NCBI RefSeq assembly: GCF_000600335.2
Contig: NZ_KK088577.1
Span: forward strand, 1-46,578
DNA from: Rubellimicrobium mesophilum DSM 19309
GTDB lineage: Bacteria > Pseudomonadota > Alphaproteobacteria > Rhodobacterales > Rhodobacteraceae
Length of the DNA stretch: 46,578 nt
Direction of reading: 5' to 3'
Numbering within the stretch: the stretch's first letter is position 1; every line of letters begins with the position of its first letter. Under the pieces are notes generated by a model. The model worked only from the letters and a program-made list of their open reading frames with translations. It did not search any database and had not been told where the DNA came from. The translations under genes and the position numbers were made by a program. This document shows positions 31,972 to 40,362 of this stretch, in pieces.

Positions 31972-32760
31972 ATGCCCCTGACCCTCGCCACCTGGAACAT
32001 CAACTCGGTCCGCCTGCGGGAGGGGCTCGTCGCCCGCCTGCTGCAGGAGGAGGCGCCCGACATCCTCTGCCTCCAGGAGTGCAAGTCCCCCGCCGAGAAG
32101 ATCCCCGTCGCGACCTTCGCGGCGCTCGGCTACCACCACGCCGTGATCCGGGGGCAGAAGGGCTACAACGGCGTCGCCATCTTCTCCAGGCGTCCCATCG
32201 AGGACGCCGGATCGGTGGACTTCGCCGGCCTGAACCACGCCCGCCACGTCGCCGCGCGGCTCGAATGCGGCGCCGTGGTCCACAACGTCTACGTCCCGGC
32301 CGGCGGCGACATCCCCGACCGCGAGGAGAACGAGAAGTTCGGCCAGAAGCTCGACTTCTTCACTCACCTGCGCGACCACTTCCGCACGGACCGCCCGACC
32401 CGCGCCATCCTCGTCGGCGACCTCAACGTCGCCCCGCAGGAGGACGACGTCTGGTCCCACAAGCAGATGCTCAAGGTCGTGAGCCACACCCCCATCGAGG
32501 TCGAGCACTTCGAGACCGCGCGCGAGGCCGGCGGCTGGACCGACGTCACCCGACTCGACCGGCCCGAGGGCAAGCTCTACTCCTGGTGGTCCTACCGCGC
32601 CCCCGACTGGCACGCCGCCGACAAGGGCCGCAGGCTCGACCACGTCTGGGCGACGGCGGACCTCGTGGGCGCCTCCCACGGCAGCCGCATCCTCCGCGAC
32701 GCCCGCGGCTGGGACGCACCCTCGGACCATGTGCCCGTGTTCGCGACCTTCGACCTCTGA
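31972..32760 (+). CDS. xthA: Exodeoxyribonuclease III (AP endonuclease)
   Basis: XthA cuts at abasic sites and degrades duplex DNA 3' to 5'. The 262-residue protein has TLATWNINSVRLR, ILCLQECKSP with the metal-binding Glu, and GYNGVAIFSRRP. VYVPAGGD, LVGDLNVAPQEDDVW and RRLDHVWAT follow, and DAPSDHVPVFATF provides the terminal Asp-His dyad. The length is normal for the family. It is a single gene between the secreted paralogues and an exported hydrolase, with no operon partner evident. Confidence 0.95.
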   Translation: MPLTLATWNINSVRLREGLVARLLQEEAPDILCLQECKSPAEKIPVATFAALGYHHAVIRGQKGYNGVAIFSRRPIEDAGSVDFAGLNHARHVAARLECGAVVHNVYVPAGGDIPDREENEKFGQKLDFFTHLRDHFRTDRPTRAILVGDLNVAPQEDDVWSHKQMLKVVSHTPIEVEHFETAREAGGWTDVTRLDRPEGKLYSWWSYRAPDWHAADKGRRLDHVWATADLVGASHGSRILRDARGWDAPSDHVPVFATFDL

Positions 32761-32828
32761 CGGCGCCCCGTTGACGCAGGGGAATCCTCGCCCCTAGGCT
32801 CCTGGCATCGCCGCCACAGGAGGTCCCC

Positions 32829-33665
32829 ATGCGCCACGCCGTCCTCGCCGTCGTCCTCGTCCTCTCCACCACCGCCGCCCGGGCCGAGGATCGCTGGATG
32901 TCGATCCCCCGCCCGGGCCCGATGCCCCAGGCGAACGAGGAGGGGATGGCCGACGTGAACGGCATCCGGATGCACTACGCCACCTACGGCGCGGGCGACC
33001 CGGTGCTGCTCATCCACGGCGGCCTCGGCCACGGCGACATCTGGTCCGCCCAGGTCGCCGACCTGATGAAGGACCACCTCGTCATCACCGCCGACAGCCG
33101 GGGCCACGGACGCTCCACCCGGGACGAGAGGCCCTACGGCTACGACCTGATGGCCGAGGACTACCTCGCGCTCCTCGACCATCTCGGCATCGACAAGGTG
33201 GACCTCGTCGGCTGGTCCGACGGCGGCATCATCGGCCTCGACATCGCCATGACGCACCCCGAGCGTCTGGATCACCTCTTCGCCCAGGCGGCCAACGTCA
33301 CCACCGACGGGGTGGACCCGTCGGTCGCCACCGACGACGTCTTCAACTCCTACATCGCCTGGATGGCCGAGGACTACGCGAGGATGTCCCCCACCCCCGA
33401 CCAGTACGACGCCTTCGTCGAGCAGATCTCCCAGATGTGGGCCAGCCAGCCCAACTGGTCCGACGAGGAGCTGGGCAAGATCGCCGTCCCCGTGACCATC
33501 GCGCTCGGCGACCACGACGAGGCCATCACGCGCGAGCACACCGAGCACATGGCCCAGGTCATCCCCGGGGCCAAGGTGGTGATCCTGCCCGAGGCCAGCC
33601 ACTTCGCCATGCTCCAGGCGCCCGACGAGTATACGGCCGCCGTCCGCGCCGCTATCGACGGGTGA
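32829..33665 (+). CDS. Exported alpha/beta-hydrolase
   Basis: The 278-residue protein has a signal peptide (cleavage near TTAARAE) and an alpha/beta-hydrolase fold. LLIHGGLGHGDIWSAQ forms the oxyanion-hole region. The nucleophile Ser is in LVGWSDGGIIGLD near residue 137. The acid is probably in ALGDHDEAI and the base His in PEASHFAML. Such enzymes hydrolyse esters, amides or lactones; the substrate cannot be told. The periplasmic location is notable, since most homologues of this type are cytoplasmic. It is followed by a CtrA-box element and convergent with the SGNH hydrolase gene. Confidence 0.88.
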   Translation: MRHAVLAVVLVLSTTAARAEDRWMSIPRPGPMPQANEEGMADVNGIRMHYATYGAGDPVLLIHGGLGHGDIWSAQVADLMKDHLVITADSRGHGRSTRDERPYGYDLMAEDYLALLDHLGIDKVDLVGWSDGGIIGLDIAMTHPERLDHLFAQAANVTTDGVDPSVATDDVFNSYIAWMAEDYARMSPTPDQYDAFVEQISQMWASQPNWSDEELGKIAVPVTIALGDHDEAITREHTEHMAQVIPGAKVVILPEASHFAMLQAPDEYTAAVRAAIDG

Positions 33666-33700
33666 CGCGCCCCCGCGCGGCCCTCGAAAAGAGCCGCGCG

Positions 33701-33776
33701 TTAACCCGACCTTAACCTCGGCCTGCCATGGTGATCCCGACCCGGGTCGCCGCCCGGCGGGGTAGGGGAAGCTGCG
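33701..33776 (+). ncRNA. Candidate small RNA/regulatory element with CtrA full box, copy A
   Basis: The element starts with TTAA-N7-TTAACC at 33701-33717, a CtrA full box. Then comes GGTGATCC (33730-33737), which can pair with GGGTCGCC (33744-33751). A 28-nt core at 33741-33768 is identical to 44772-44799. It lies in the 112-bp gap between two convergent stop codons, so it cannot be a promoter for either flanking gene. The flanking parts also resemble copy B. A one-base indel between the copies argues against a coding role. A stable CtrA-dependent transcript is the simplest reading, but no terminator is evident. Confidence 0.4.
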
Positions 33777-33777
33777 C

Positions 33778-34413
33778 CTAAAGCCTCCGCACCGCCTCCG
33801 CGACCGCCGCACCCAGCGCCTTGTGCGCCTCGGGCTCGAAATGGATGCCGTCCGTGGGGCTCACCTCGATCACCGACCCCGCGTCGAGGAAGCCCACCCC
33901 CCGCGCCTCCGCGAGCGCCCGGTAGAGCGCCGGCAGCCGCAGGGAGGCCTCCCGTGCGCCGCTGAACTCGGACCGGATCGGCCCCTGCTCCAGCACCGGG
34001 GGCGGGCAGATCACCAGGACCTTGAAGCCCCCGTGCCGCTCCTGCATCTCCAGGCTCATGGCGATGTCGAGCAGCCCGGCGATCCCCGCCGTGACCTTCT
34101 CCGCCGTGGCGCCGAACCGCGTCTTCACGTCGTTGGTGCCCAGCATGACCGTGAGCGCGTCGATGGGCCCATGGCTCTGCAGCGCGATCTTGAGCCCTTC
34201 GCGCCCGTCCATGTGCGAGCCCATCACCGGGTCCGGGAACTGCGCCGTCCGCCCCGGCAGCCCTTCCTCCACGACCTCCCAGTCGGGAAGCAGGCCCGCC
34301 AGCACCCGCGTCCACCGCGTTCCCGCGTCGAAGCGCCAGTAGGCCTCCCCCCGCGTGACGATGGGCGGCGAGCCGTGGGTGTTGCTGTCGCCGAAGCAGA
34401 GGAGGGTGGGCAT
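33778..34413 (-). CDS. SGNH/GDSL-family hydrolase
   Basis: The 211-residue cytoplasmic-type protein has all SGNH blocks. LCFGDSNTHGSPP carries the nucleophile Ser in block I. The Gly is in EEGLPGRTAQF, the Asn in VMLGTNDVKTRF, and the Asp-His pair in SPTDGIHFEPEAH. These enzymes act on acyl esters such as carbohydrate acetates or short lipids. No signal peptide is present. The start at 34413 is weakly supported by a GGAG nine bases away. It is divergent from cnoX and convergent with the alpha/beta-hydrolase gene. Confidence 0.9.
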   Translation of the reverse strand: MPTLLCFGDSNTHGSPPIVTRGEAYWRFDAGTRWTRVLAGLLPDWEVVEEGLPGRTAQFPDPVMGSHMDGREGLKIALQSHGPIDALTVMLGTNDVKTRFGATAEKVTAGIAGLLDIAMSLEMQERHGGFKVLVICPPPVLEQGPIRSEFSGAREASLRLPALYRALAEARGVGFLDAGSVIEVSPTDGIHFEPEAHKALGAAVAEAVRRL

Positions 34414-34480
34414 CCGAAAGGCTCCGTGAAAGGGGACGGCGGCCACGCTAGGGCCGGGTCGATCGAGGGTCAAACGCCCC

Positions 34481-34509
34481 TTCACCTTCCCCGACCGCAG
34501 GCACATATA
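34481..34509 (+). promoter_or_regulatory. Candidate cnoX promoter
   Basis: TTCACC (34481-34486) and CATATA (34504-34509) are spaced by 17 bases, 31 bp before the cnoX start. Confidence 0.35.
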
Positions 34510-34539
34510 GGCGGGCAAGGTATTCTGGAGGGACGTTCC

Positions 34540-35433
34540 ATGGCGGAAGCGGCGCAGGCCACGCAGGGCGACATCATCGACGGCACCGACGCGGGCTTCA
34601 TGGCGGACGTGGTCGAGGCCTCGCGCGAGGTCCCCGTCATCGTGGACTTCTGGGCGACCTGGTGCGGCCCCTGCAAGACGCTCGGCCCCGCCATCGAGGC
34701 CGCGGTCCGCAAGCAGAAGGGCAAGGTCCGGCTCGTCAAGATCGACGTGGACAAGAACCCCTCCTTCGCGGGCCAGCTCCGCGTGCAGTCCATCCCGACC
34801 GTCTACGCCTTCTGGCAGGGCCAGCCGGTGGACGGCTTCCAGGGCGCGTTGCCCCCTTCGCAGGTGGACCAGTTCGTCCAGAAGCTCGCCGAGCTCGGCG
34901 GCGACGGCGGCCTCACGGAGGCCATCGAGGCCGCGGAAGCGATGCTGGACGAGGGCGCCGCCGTGGACGCCGCCCAGACCTTCGCCGCCATCCTGCAGGA
35001 GGAGCCCGAGAACCCCCGCGCCTATGCGGGCCTCGTGCGGTCCATGATCGCGGCGGACGACCTCGACCGGGCCGAGGCGATCCTGAACGGCGCCCCGGCG
35101 TCCATCTCCACCAAGCCCGAGATGGAGGCCGTGCGCGCCCAGATCGGCCTCGCCCGCCAGGCCGCCAAGGCCGGCCCGGTCGAGGAGCTGACCGCCCGGG
35201 TGGAGCGCGACCCCGCCGACCTCCAGGCCCGCTTCGACCTCGCCACCGCGCTCCATGCCGGCGGAAAGGTGCAGGAGGCCGTGGACCAGCTCATGGAGAT
35301 CTTCCGCCGCGACCGCGAGTGGAACGACGGCGCCGCCAAGACACAGCTCTTCACGATCTTCGACGCGCTGCCGCCCAAGGACCCCATCGCCCTGGCGGGG
35401 CGCCGGAAATTGTCGTCGCTCATATTTGCCTAA
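34540..35433 (+). CDS. cnoX: CnoX/YbbN-type thioredoxin-TPR chaperedoxin
   Basis: The 297-residue protein combines a thioredoxin domain (about residues 15-125) with the active site FWATWCGPCKTLGP and the cis-Pro loop VQSIPTVYAF. A C-terminal helical tetratricopeptide-type region follows (LTEAIEAAEAMLDEGAAVDA, AYAGLVRSMIAADDLDRAEA). CnoX protects unfolded proteins from over-oxidation and hands them to GroEL. Here the CGPC motif is intact, so redox activity is expected, unlike E. coli CnoX. The gene is followed by the Lon-substrate-domain and Trm112-like genes in the same direction. Confidence 0.9.
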   Translation: MAEAAQATQGDIIDGTDAGFMADVVEASREVPVIVDFWATWCGPCKTLGPAIEAAVRKQKGKVRLVKIDVDKNPSFAGQLRVQSIPTVYAFWQGQPVDGFQGALPPSQVDQFVQKLAELGGDGGLTEAIEAAEAMLDEGAAVDAAQTFAAILQEEPENPRAYAGLVRSMIAADDLDRAEAILNGAPASISTKPEMEAVRAQIGLARQAAKAGPVEELTARVERDPADLQARFDLATALHAGGKVQEAVDQLMEIFRRDREWNDGAAKTQLFTIFDALPPKDPIALAGRRKLSSLIFA

Positions 35434-35459
35434 ATTGGGGGCGTCCTAGATAGCGGGCC

Positions 35460-36098
35460 ATGCCGCTTCCCGACGAGTTGCCCTCCACGATCGCGATCTT
35501 CCCCTTGCCGGGCGCGCTCCTCCTGCCGCGGGCCCGGCTGCCGCTCCACATCTTCGAGCCGCGCTACCTCGCCATGGTGGACGACGTCCTCAAGACGCCG
35601 GCGCGGCTCGTCGGCATGATCCAGCCCTACGAGGGGCCGGGGGGCGACCAGCTCCATTCCATCGGCTGCGCCGGGCGGCTCTCGGCCTTCTCGGAGACCG
35701 AGGACGGGCGCTACATGATCACCCTCTCGGGCGTGTCGCGCTTCCGCCTCCTCCACGAGGTCGAGGGCTTCACGCCCTACCGCCGCTGCGACGTCTCCTG
35801 GACCGGCTTCGAGCACGACCGGGGCTCGGCCGAGAAGGACCCGGACCTCGACCGGACGCCCTTCCTCGATCTCCTGAACCGCTTCTTCCGGTCGCAGGGC
35901 CTGAGCACCGACTGGGATGCCGTGCGCGAGGCCGAGGACGAGCTCCTCATCAACTCGATCTCGATGCTCTGCCCCTTCCCGCCCGAGGACAAGCAGGCCC
36001 TCCTCGAGGCGCCGACGCTGCCCACCCGGCGGGAGACCCTTGTCACCCTCATCGAGTTCGCGCTCCATGGCGGCGAGACCGGAGAGGTGCTGCAATGA
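35460..36098 (+). CDS. Lon-protease N-terminal (substrate-binding) domain protein
   Basis: The 212-residue protein is a stand-alone LON N-domain. [32 protein letters not shown] is described here in segments: the IFPL opening and the PLHIFEPRY motif. [19 protein letters not shown] and GVSRFRLL follow, and a helical part ends in [16 protein letters not shown]. It lacks the AAA+ and protease parts of Lon. The biochemical role is not established; substrate or peptide binding is usually assumed. It overlaps the Trm112-like gene by four bases (ATGA) and follows cnoX by 26 bp, suggesting a proteostasis-themed operon. Confidence 0.9.
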   Translation: MPLPDELPSTIAIFPLPGALLLPRARLPLHIFEPRYLAMVDDVLKTPARLVGMIQPYEGPGGDQLHSIGCAGRLSAFSETEDGRYMITLSGVSRFRLLHEVEGFTPYRRCDVSWTGFEHDRGSAEKDPDLDRTPFLDLLNRFFRSQGLSTDWDAVREAEDELLINSISMLCPFPPEDKQALLEAPTLPTRRETLVTLIEFALHGGETGEVLQ

Positions 36099-36322
36099 CC
36101 GACGAGACCGCGACCCCCGAGCCCGAGGCCGCCGACCGCGCGCCCTCCACCCCCGGCTTCGACCCCCGGATGCTCGAGGCGCTGGTCTGCCCCCAGACCC
36201 ACGGCGTCCTCCTCTACGACGCCGAGCGGCAGGAGCTCGTCTCCCGTGCCGCCCACCTCGCCTATCCCATCCGCGACGGCATCCCGATCATGCTGGCCAG
36301 CGAGGCGCGGGCGCTGGACTGA
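36095..36322 (+). CDS. Trm112/YcaR (UPF0434)-family protein
   Basis: The 75-residue protein has an acidic disordered N-terminus of about 25 residues and then the Trm112-like core: [17 protein letters not shown], the [18 protein letters not shown] segment and a short tail. Only one Cys remains of the zinc-type pairs of eukaryotic Trm112, as is common in bacterial YcaR proteins. Bacterial members may activate methyltransferases; that is not shown here. The start overlaps the preceding gene. A REP pair lies downstream. Confidence 0.87.
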   Translation: MTDETATPEPEAADRAPSTPGFDPRMLEALVCPQTHGVLLYDAERQELVSRAAHLAYPIRDGIPIMLASEARALD

Positions 36323-36359
36323 AGGCCGGGTGGCCGGCAACGGGGTCGCGCCGTGCCTC

Positions 36360-36430
36360 CGTAGGGTGCGCTTCAGCGCGCCATGCCAACTTAGCGGTTC
36401 ACGGGAGGCGGTGCGCTGAAGCGCACCCTA
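36360..36430. repeat. Inverted pair of GTAG-type REP sequences, locus 2
   Basis: Units at 36360-36381 and, inverted, 36409-36430 share GTAGGGTGCGCTTCAGCGC and differ at one base of the distal arm. The spacer is 27 nt. The internal palindrome is GGTGCGC/GCGCACC, a variant of that at loci 1 and 3. It lies between the convergent Trm112-like and ubiH-like genes without touching either stop. Confidence 0.85.
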
Positions 36431-36452
36431 CAGCGTTCCCATTCGGGCCGGC

Positions 36453-37682
36453 TCACCGCATCAGCCGCGGCAGGTCCCCCGTCAGCCCCGCCGCCTCGCG
36501 GATGAACGCCCGCCGCAGCGGCGGGATGCGGTTCACGAGCCCGAGCCCCACGTCCCGCGCGAATCGCAGGGGCCGCGAATCGTTCGAGAAGAGCCGGTTG
36601 AACCCGTCCGTCGCCATCGCCAGCGTCGCCGTGTCGAAGCGCCGCCAGCGGGCGTAGCGCTCCAGCACGTCCGCGTTCCCCGGGTCCTCGCCCCGCCCAT
36701 GGGCGTCCCCCAGCACCTCGGCCAGCGCCGCCACGTCCCGCAGCCCGGCGTTCAGCCCCTGCCCTGCGATGGGATGCATCCCATGCGCCGCGTCCCCGAC
36801 CAGGGCCAGCCGCGCGCCGGTGAAGGAGTTCGCCAGGCTCAGCGACAGCGGAAAGGCGAATCGCGGCCCCTCCAGCCCGATCCCGCCCAGGAAGCTCCCG
36901 AACACGGGCCGGAGCGCGGCGAGGAACCCCTCGTCGTCCATCGCCATCAGCGCCTTCGCCCTCTCGTCCCGCTCGCTCCACACGACCGACGAGCGGTTCC
37001 CCGTCAGCGGCAGGATCGCAAGCGGTCCCGAAGGCAGGAATAGTTGAAAGGCCGTCCCGCGATGCGCCTTCTCATGGGTCACCGTGCAGGTGACGGCCGT
37101 CTGCCCGTAACGCTTCTCGGTCCGCCCGATCCCGGCGCGCTGGGCCGTCCCGCTCTGCCGCCCGTCCGCGCCGATCAGGACGCGCCCCTCGACGCGGCTC
37201 CCATCGGCCAGCGTCACGGAAGCGGACCCCGGCCCGACCTCCTGCGCCACCACCGCCTGCCCGCGCATCAGCGTCACGCGCGGCTCGCGCGACAGCTCCT
37301 CCTCCAGCGCGGCCCGCAGGTGCCGGTCCTCGACCATGTGCCCCATCGGGCCTTCCTCGATCTCGGCATGGTCGAAGGCCAGGTGCAGTGGCGAGGGCGC
37401 CTCGCCCGGCCGCCCGTCCGCGACCTTGATCGCCAGGATCGGCTGCGCCTGATTCGCCACATGGGCCCAGACGCCCACGCGCGTCAGCAGCCGCCGCGAC
37501 GCCACCGCCAGCGCGTAGGACCGCCCGTCGTAGCGGTCCGGCAGCGCCTCGGGCCGGGCGTCGATCAGCACGGAGGTGAGCCCCTCCCGCGCCAGCGCCA
37601 GCGCGAGCGTCGGCCCGGCGAGGCCGCCCCCCACGATCAGGGCATCGGTCGGGGACGGGGCAGGGGAGGGGGCGTCGGTCAT
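36453..37682 (-). CDS. UbiH/UbiF-family FAD-dependent aromatic monooxygenase
   Basis: The 409-residue protein has the FAD motif ALIVGGGLAGPTLALALAR at the N-terminus. RVLIGADGRQSGTAQRAGI (the DG motif) is near residue 170. The C-terminal FAD-closing motif is LALVGDAAHGMHPIAGQGLNAG, with GLRDVAALAEVL after it. These enzymes hydroxylate the ubiquinone ring, and alphaproteobacteria use one or more such paralogues (UbiH, UbiF, UbiL). Which ring position is used cannot be told. The start at 37682 (MTDAPSP) is preferred to 37718. It is a minus-strand gene downstream of the broken alcohol dehydrogenase. Confidence 0.88.
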   Translation of the reverse strand: MTDAPSPAPSPTDALIVGGGLAGPTLALALAREGLTSVLIDARPEALPDRYDGRSYALAVASRRLLTRVGVWAHVANQAQPILAIKVADGRPGEAPSPLHLAFDHAEIEEGPMGHMVEDRHLRAALEEELSREPRVTLMRGQAVVAQEVGPGSASVTLADGSRVEGRVLIGADGRQSGTAQRAGIGRTEKRYGQTAVTCTVTHEKAHRGTAFQLFLPSGPLAILPLTGNRSSVVWSERDERAKALMAMDDEGFLAALRPVFGSFLGGIGLEGPRFAFPLSLSLANSFTGARLALVGDAAHGMHPIAGQGLNAGLRDVAALAEVLGDAHGRGEDPGNADVLERYARWRRFDTATLAMATDGFNRLFSNDSRPLRFARDVGLGLVNRIPPLRRAFIREAAGLTGDLPRLMR

Positions 37683-37731
37683 GCCTGGGGATATGGCGCG
37701 AAGGCCCAGCCTTGTCACGGGGCCCCGCGAC

Positions 37732-38830
37732 TCACCCTTCGGCCATCTCCGCCTTCAGGCTCGCCATGTCGATCACGTAGCGGAACCGCACGTCGCCCTT
37801 TTCGACTTGCCTGTAGGCGCGGTTCACCTCCTGGATCGGGATCATCTCGATCTCCGGCGCGATCCCGTGCTCGGCGCAGAAGTCGAGCACCTCCTGCGTC
37901 TCCCTGATGGACCCGATCAGCGACCCCGCCAGCGTCCGGCGATGGAACGCCACCTCCATGTTGTTGGTGGGCGCCAGCGGCTCCAGCGCACCCACGACCA
38001 CCAGCGCGGCATCACGCTTCAGCAGCGTCACGAAGGGATTGAGGTCGTGCTTCTCCGGCACCGTGGAGAGGAGGAGGTCGAACTGCAGCTCCAGCGCCTT
38101 CAGCGCGGCCTTGTCGTTCTCCATCACCCCCTCAGCGCCCAGCTTCGCGGCCTCCTCGATCTTCTCCTTGGTCGTGGTGAACACCGTCACCTGCGCCCCC
38201 ATGGCGCGAGCGAGCTTCACCGCCATGTGCCCGAGGCCCCCGAGCCCGATCACGCCCACGCGGTCCCCGGCCTTCACCCCCAGTGCCGCAGCGGCGACCA
38301 CGTCGTGACCCCCGCGCAGAGGATCGGCGCAGCAGCGGCCGGGTCCATCCCCTCGGGCACCTTCAGCACGAACGACTCCTTGACCACCAGCGAGGTCGAA
38401 TACCCCCCGAAGGTGTTGTCCCGCCCGTACATGTTGGCCCCGCCCGGCGCCTTGGCCTTGGGGATCATCGGCCCGTTGTAGGTGGCGAGCCAGCTATTCG
38501 GCCCCTCGCAGTAGTTCTCCTCGCCGTGCTGGCAGGGCCCGCAGGCGCCGCAGGAATCGATCATGCAGCCCACGCCCACGAGGTCGCCGACCTCGTGGCG
38601 GCTCGCCCCCGGCCCCGGCGCGTCACCCGTCCCACCACCTCGTGCCCCGGCATGCAGGGATACACCGTGTTGCCCCACTCGTTCTTCACCTGGTGGATGT
38701 CCGAGTGGCAGACCCCGCAGAACAGGACCTCGATCTCGATCTCCCCCGCCTGGGGCTCCTCCCGCTCGAACTCGTGCGGCTTGAGGCGGCTGAAGGAATG
38801 GTTGGCGGCGTAGCCCAGGGCCTTGGCCAT
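37732..38830 (-). pseudogene. Zinc-dependent alcohol dehydrogenase (CAD/YahK-like), two frameshifts
   Basis: Three consecutive frames together encode one complete NAD(P)-dependent medium-chain dehydrogenase. Frame 1 (start 38830) gives MAKALGYAANHS, then LFCGVCHSDIHQVKNEWG and GHEVVGRV. Frame 2 gives ASRHEVGDLVGVGCMIDSCG, then CGPCQHGEENYC (structural zinc) and FVLKVPEGMDPAAAAPILCAG. Frame 3 gives VKAGDRVGVIGLGGLGHMAV (nucleotide fold) to the end. Frames change at about 38600-38625 and in a run of five C at 38277-38281. Active-site and zinc residues are all preserved, so this is either a very recent pseudogene or a pair of base-call errors at G/C runs. Confidence 0.85.
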
Positions 38831-38920
38831 GGCGGTCTCCTCGGACAAAGTGTCGGGGCCGAACGCCGCCCCAAAGCGAGCCGTTCCGGCCACGGGCGAT
38901 CACGGATTCGAGGGCAGGGC

Positions 38921-40240
38921 ATGGATCTGAACACCACGGCGGCCGACCTGGGCCGCGCCATCGAGTCCGGGCAGGCGGACCCGGCGGAGCTGGCCGAGGC
39001 CTATCTCGGCGCCATCGCCGCCCATCCGCACCGCGACCGCATCTACGCCCGCGCCACCCCCGACCGCGCCCGCGCCGAGGCCCGGGCCGCCCGCGCCCGC
39101 GCGAAATCCGGCACGCGGCGCGGCCCCCTCGACGGCGTGCCGCTCTCCTGGAAGGACCTCTACGACACGGCGGGCGTCCCGACCGAGGCCGGCACCACCC
39201 TCGTCGCCGGGCGCACGCCCACTCACGACGCCGAGGTCCTGACCCGCGCGACCCTCCGCGGCACCGTCTGCCTCGGCAAGACCCACATGACCGAGCTGGC
39301 CTTCTCCGGCCTCGGTCTCAACCCGAACACCGCGACGCCGCCCAACATCCACGACCCGGGCGCTTTGCCGGGCGGCTCCTCCTCCGGCGCGGCGGCCTCG
39401 GTCGCCTTCGGCCTCGCCCCGGCGGCGATCGGCTCCGACACCGGCGGCTCGATCCGCCTCCCGGCCGCCTGGAACGACCTCGTCGGCTTCAAGCCCGCCC
39501 ACGGCGCGCTGCCTCTGACCGGAGTCGTCCCCCTCTGCCCCTCCTTCGACACCGTGGGTCCCATCGCCCGCAGCGTCGAGGACGCCGCCCTGATCTGGGA
39601 GGCGCTGGGCGGCCCCCGCACCGACCTCGCCGGGGCGACCCTCGCGGGCGCCACCTTCGGCGTCCTCCGTGACGTCGTCCTCGACGGCCTGGAGGACGCC
39701 CCCGCCCGCGCCTTCGACGCCGCCCTCGACCGCCTCGCGCAGGCCGGCGCCCGCATCGTCGACATCCGCCTCCCGCGCCTCCCCCGCGCCTACGAGATCG
39801 GCGTCCCCCTCTACGGCGCCGAGGCCTGGGCTTCCTGGCGCGAGCACGTCGAGCCCGCGCCTCACAAAGTCTTCGCCCCCGTCCTGACCCGCGTCTCCTC
39901 GGGCCGCGAGGTCCTCGCCGCCGACTACCTCATCGCCATGGACGAGCTCCGCGCCATCCGGGCGGAGGCCCGCGACCCCCTCGCCGGCCTCGACGCGCTC
40001 CTCTGCCCGACCTCGCCGATCCTGCCGCCCCAGGCCGCCGCCGTGGAGGCCGACCACGAGCTCTTCCGCACCCGCAACCTCCTCGCGCTCCGCAACACCC
40101 GGATGGCGAATCTCCTCGGCCTCGCCTCGGTCTCGATCCCGACTGGCAACCCCTCCTGCGGCCTGATGCTGAGCGTCCTGCCGGGCCGGGAGGGGCAAGT
40201 CTTAAGAACCGCGCAGGCGGCGTTAAGAGGTTGGGCCTAA
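38921..40240 (+). CDS. Amidase-signature family protein
   Basis: The 439-residue enzyme has the Ser-cisSer-Lys triad of amidase-signature proteins. The Lys is in LDGVPLSWKDLYDTAG near residue 80, the cis-Ser in PGGSSSGAAASVA near residue 150, and the nucleophile Ser in AIGSDTGGSIRLPAAW near residue 175. The segment VGFKPAHGALPLTGVVPLCPSFDTVGPIARSVED is described here in parts and follows the usual pattern. It hydrolyses a C-N amide bond; the substrate is unknown. It is not GatA, since no gatB or gatC is adjacent and the C-terminal region differs. It precedes the aminotransferase gene. Confidence 0.9.
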   Translation: MDLNTTAADLGRAIESGQADPAELAEAYLGAIAAHPHRDRIYARATPDRARAEARAARARAKSGTRRGPLDGVPLSWKDLYDTAGVPTEAGTTLVAGRTPTHDAEVLTRATLRGTVCLGKTHMTELAFSGLGLNPNTATPPNIHDPGALPGGSSSGAAASVAFGLAPAAIGSDTGGSIRLPAAWNDLVGFKPAHGALPLTGVVPLCPSFDTVGPIARSVEDAALIWEALGGPRTDLAGATLAGATFGVLRDVVLDGLEDAPARAFDAALDRLAQAGARIVDIRLPRLPRAYEIGVPLYGAEAWASWREHVEPAPHKVFAPVLTRVSSGREVLAADYLIAMDELRAIRAEARDPLAGLDALLCPTSPILPPQAAAVEADHELFRTRNLLALRNTRMANLLGLASVSIPTGNPSCGLMLSVLPGREGQVLRTAQAALRGWA

Positions 40241-40362
40241 ATGCCACAGAGCCCTTCCGGCCGCCCGCCGATTCGGGCCGGGATTTCTGGACAGGGCCTC
40301 GCGGGGGGCGTTACTGTTGCCTCCAAGCCGGGGCACCCATGACCCCGGAGCATGAGGCAGCA

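Noticed and set aside
33729..33782. Short ORF (MVIPTRVAARRG...) inside element A as a leader peptide or microprotein
   Set aside because: The equivalent ORF in element B has a different frame after a one-base indel, so conservation is at the nucleotide and not the protein level.
40201..40240. Two TTAA words near the amidase end as a CtrA box
   Set aside because: They are 18 bases apart, not seven, and one is inside the coding sequence.
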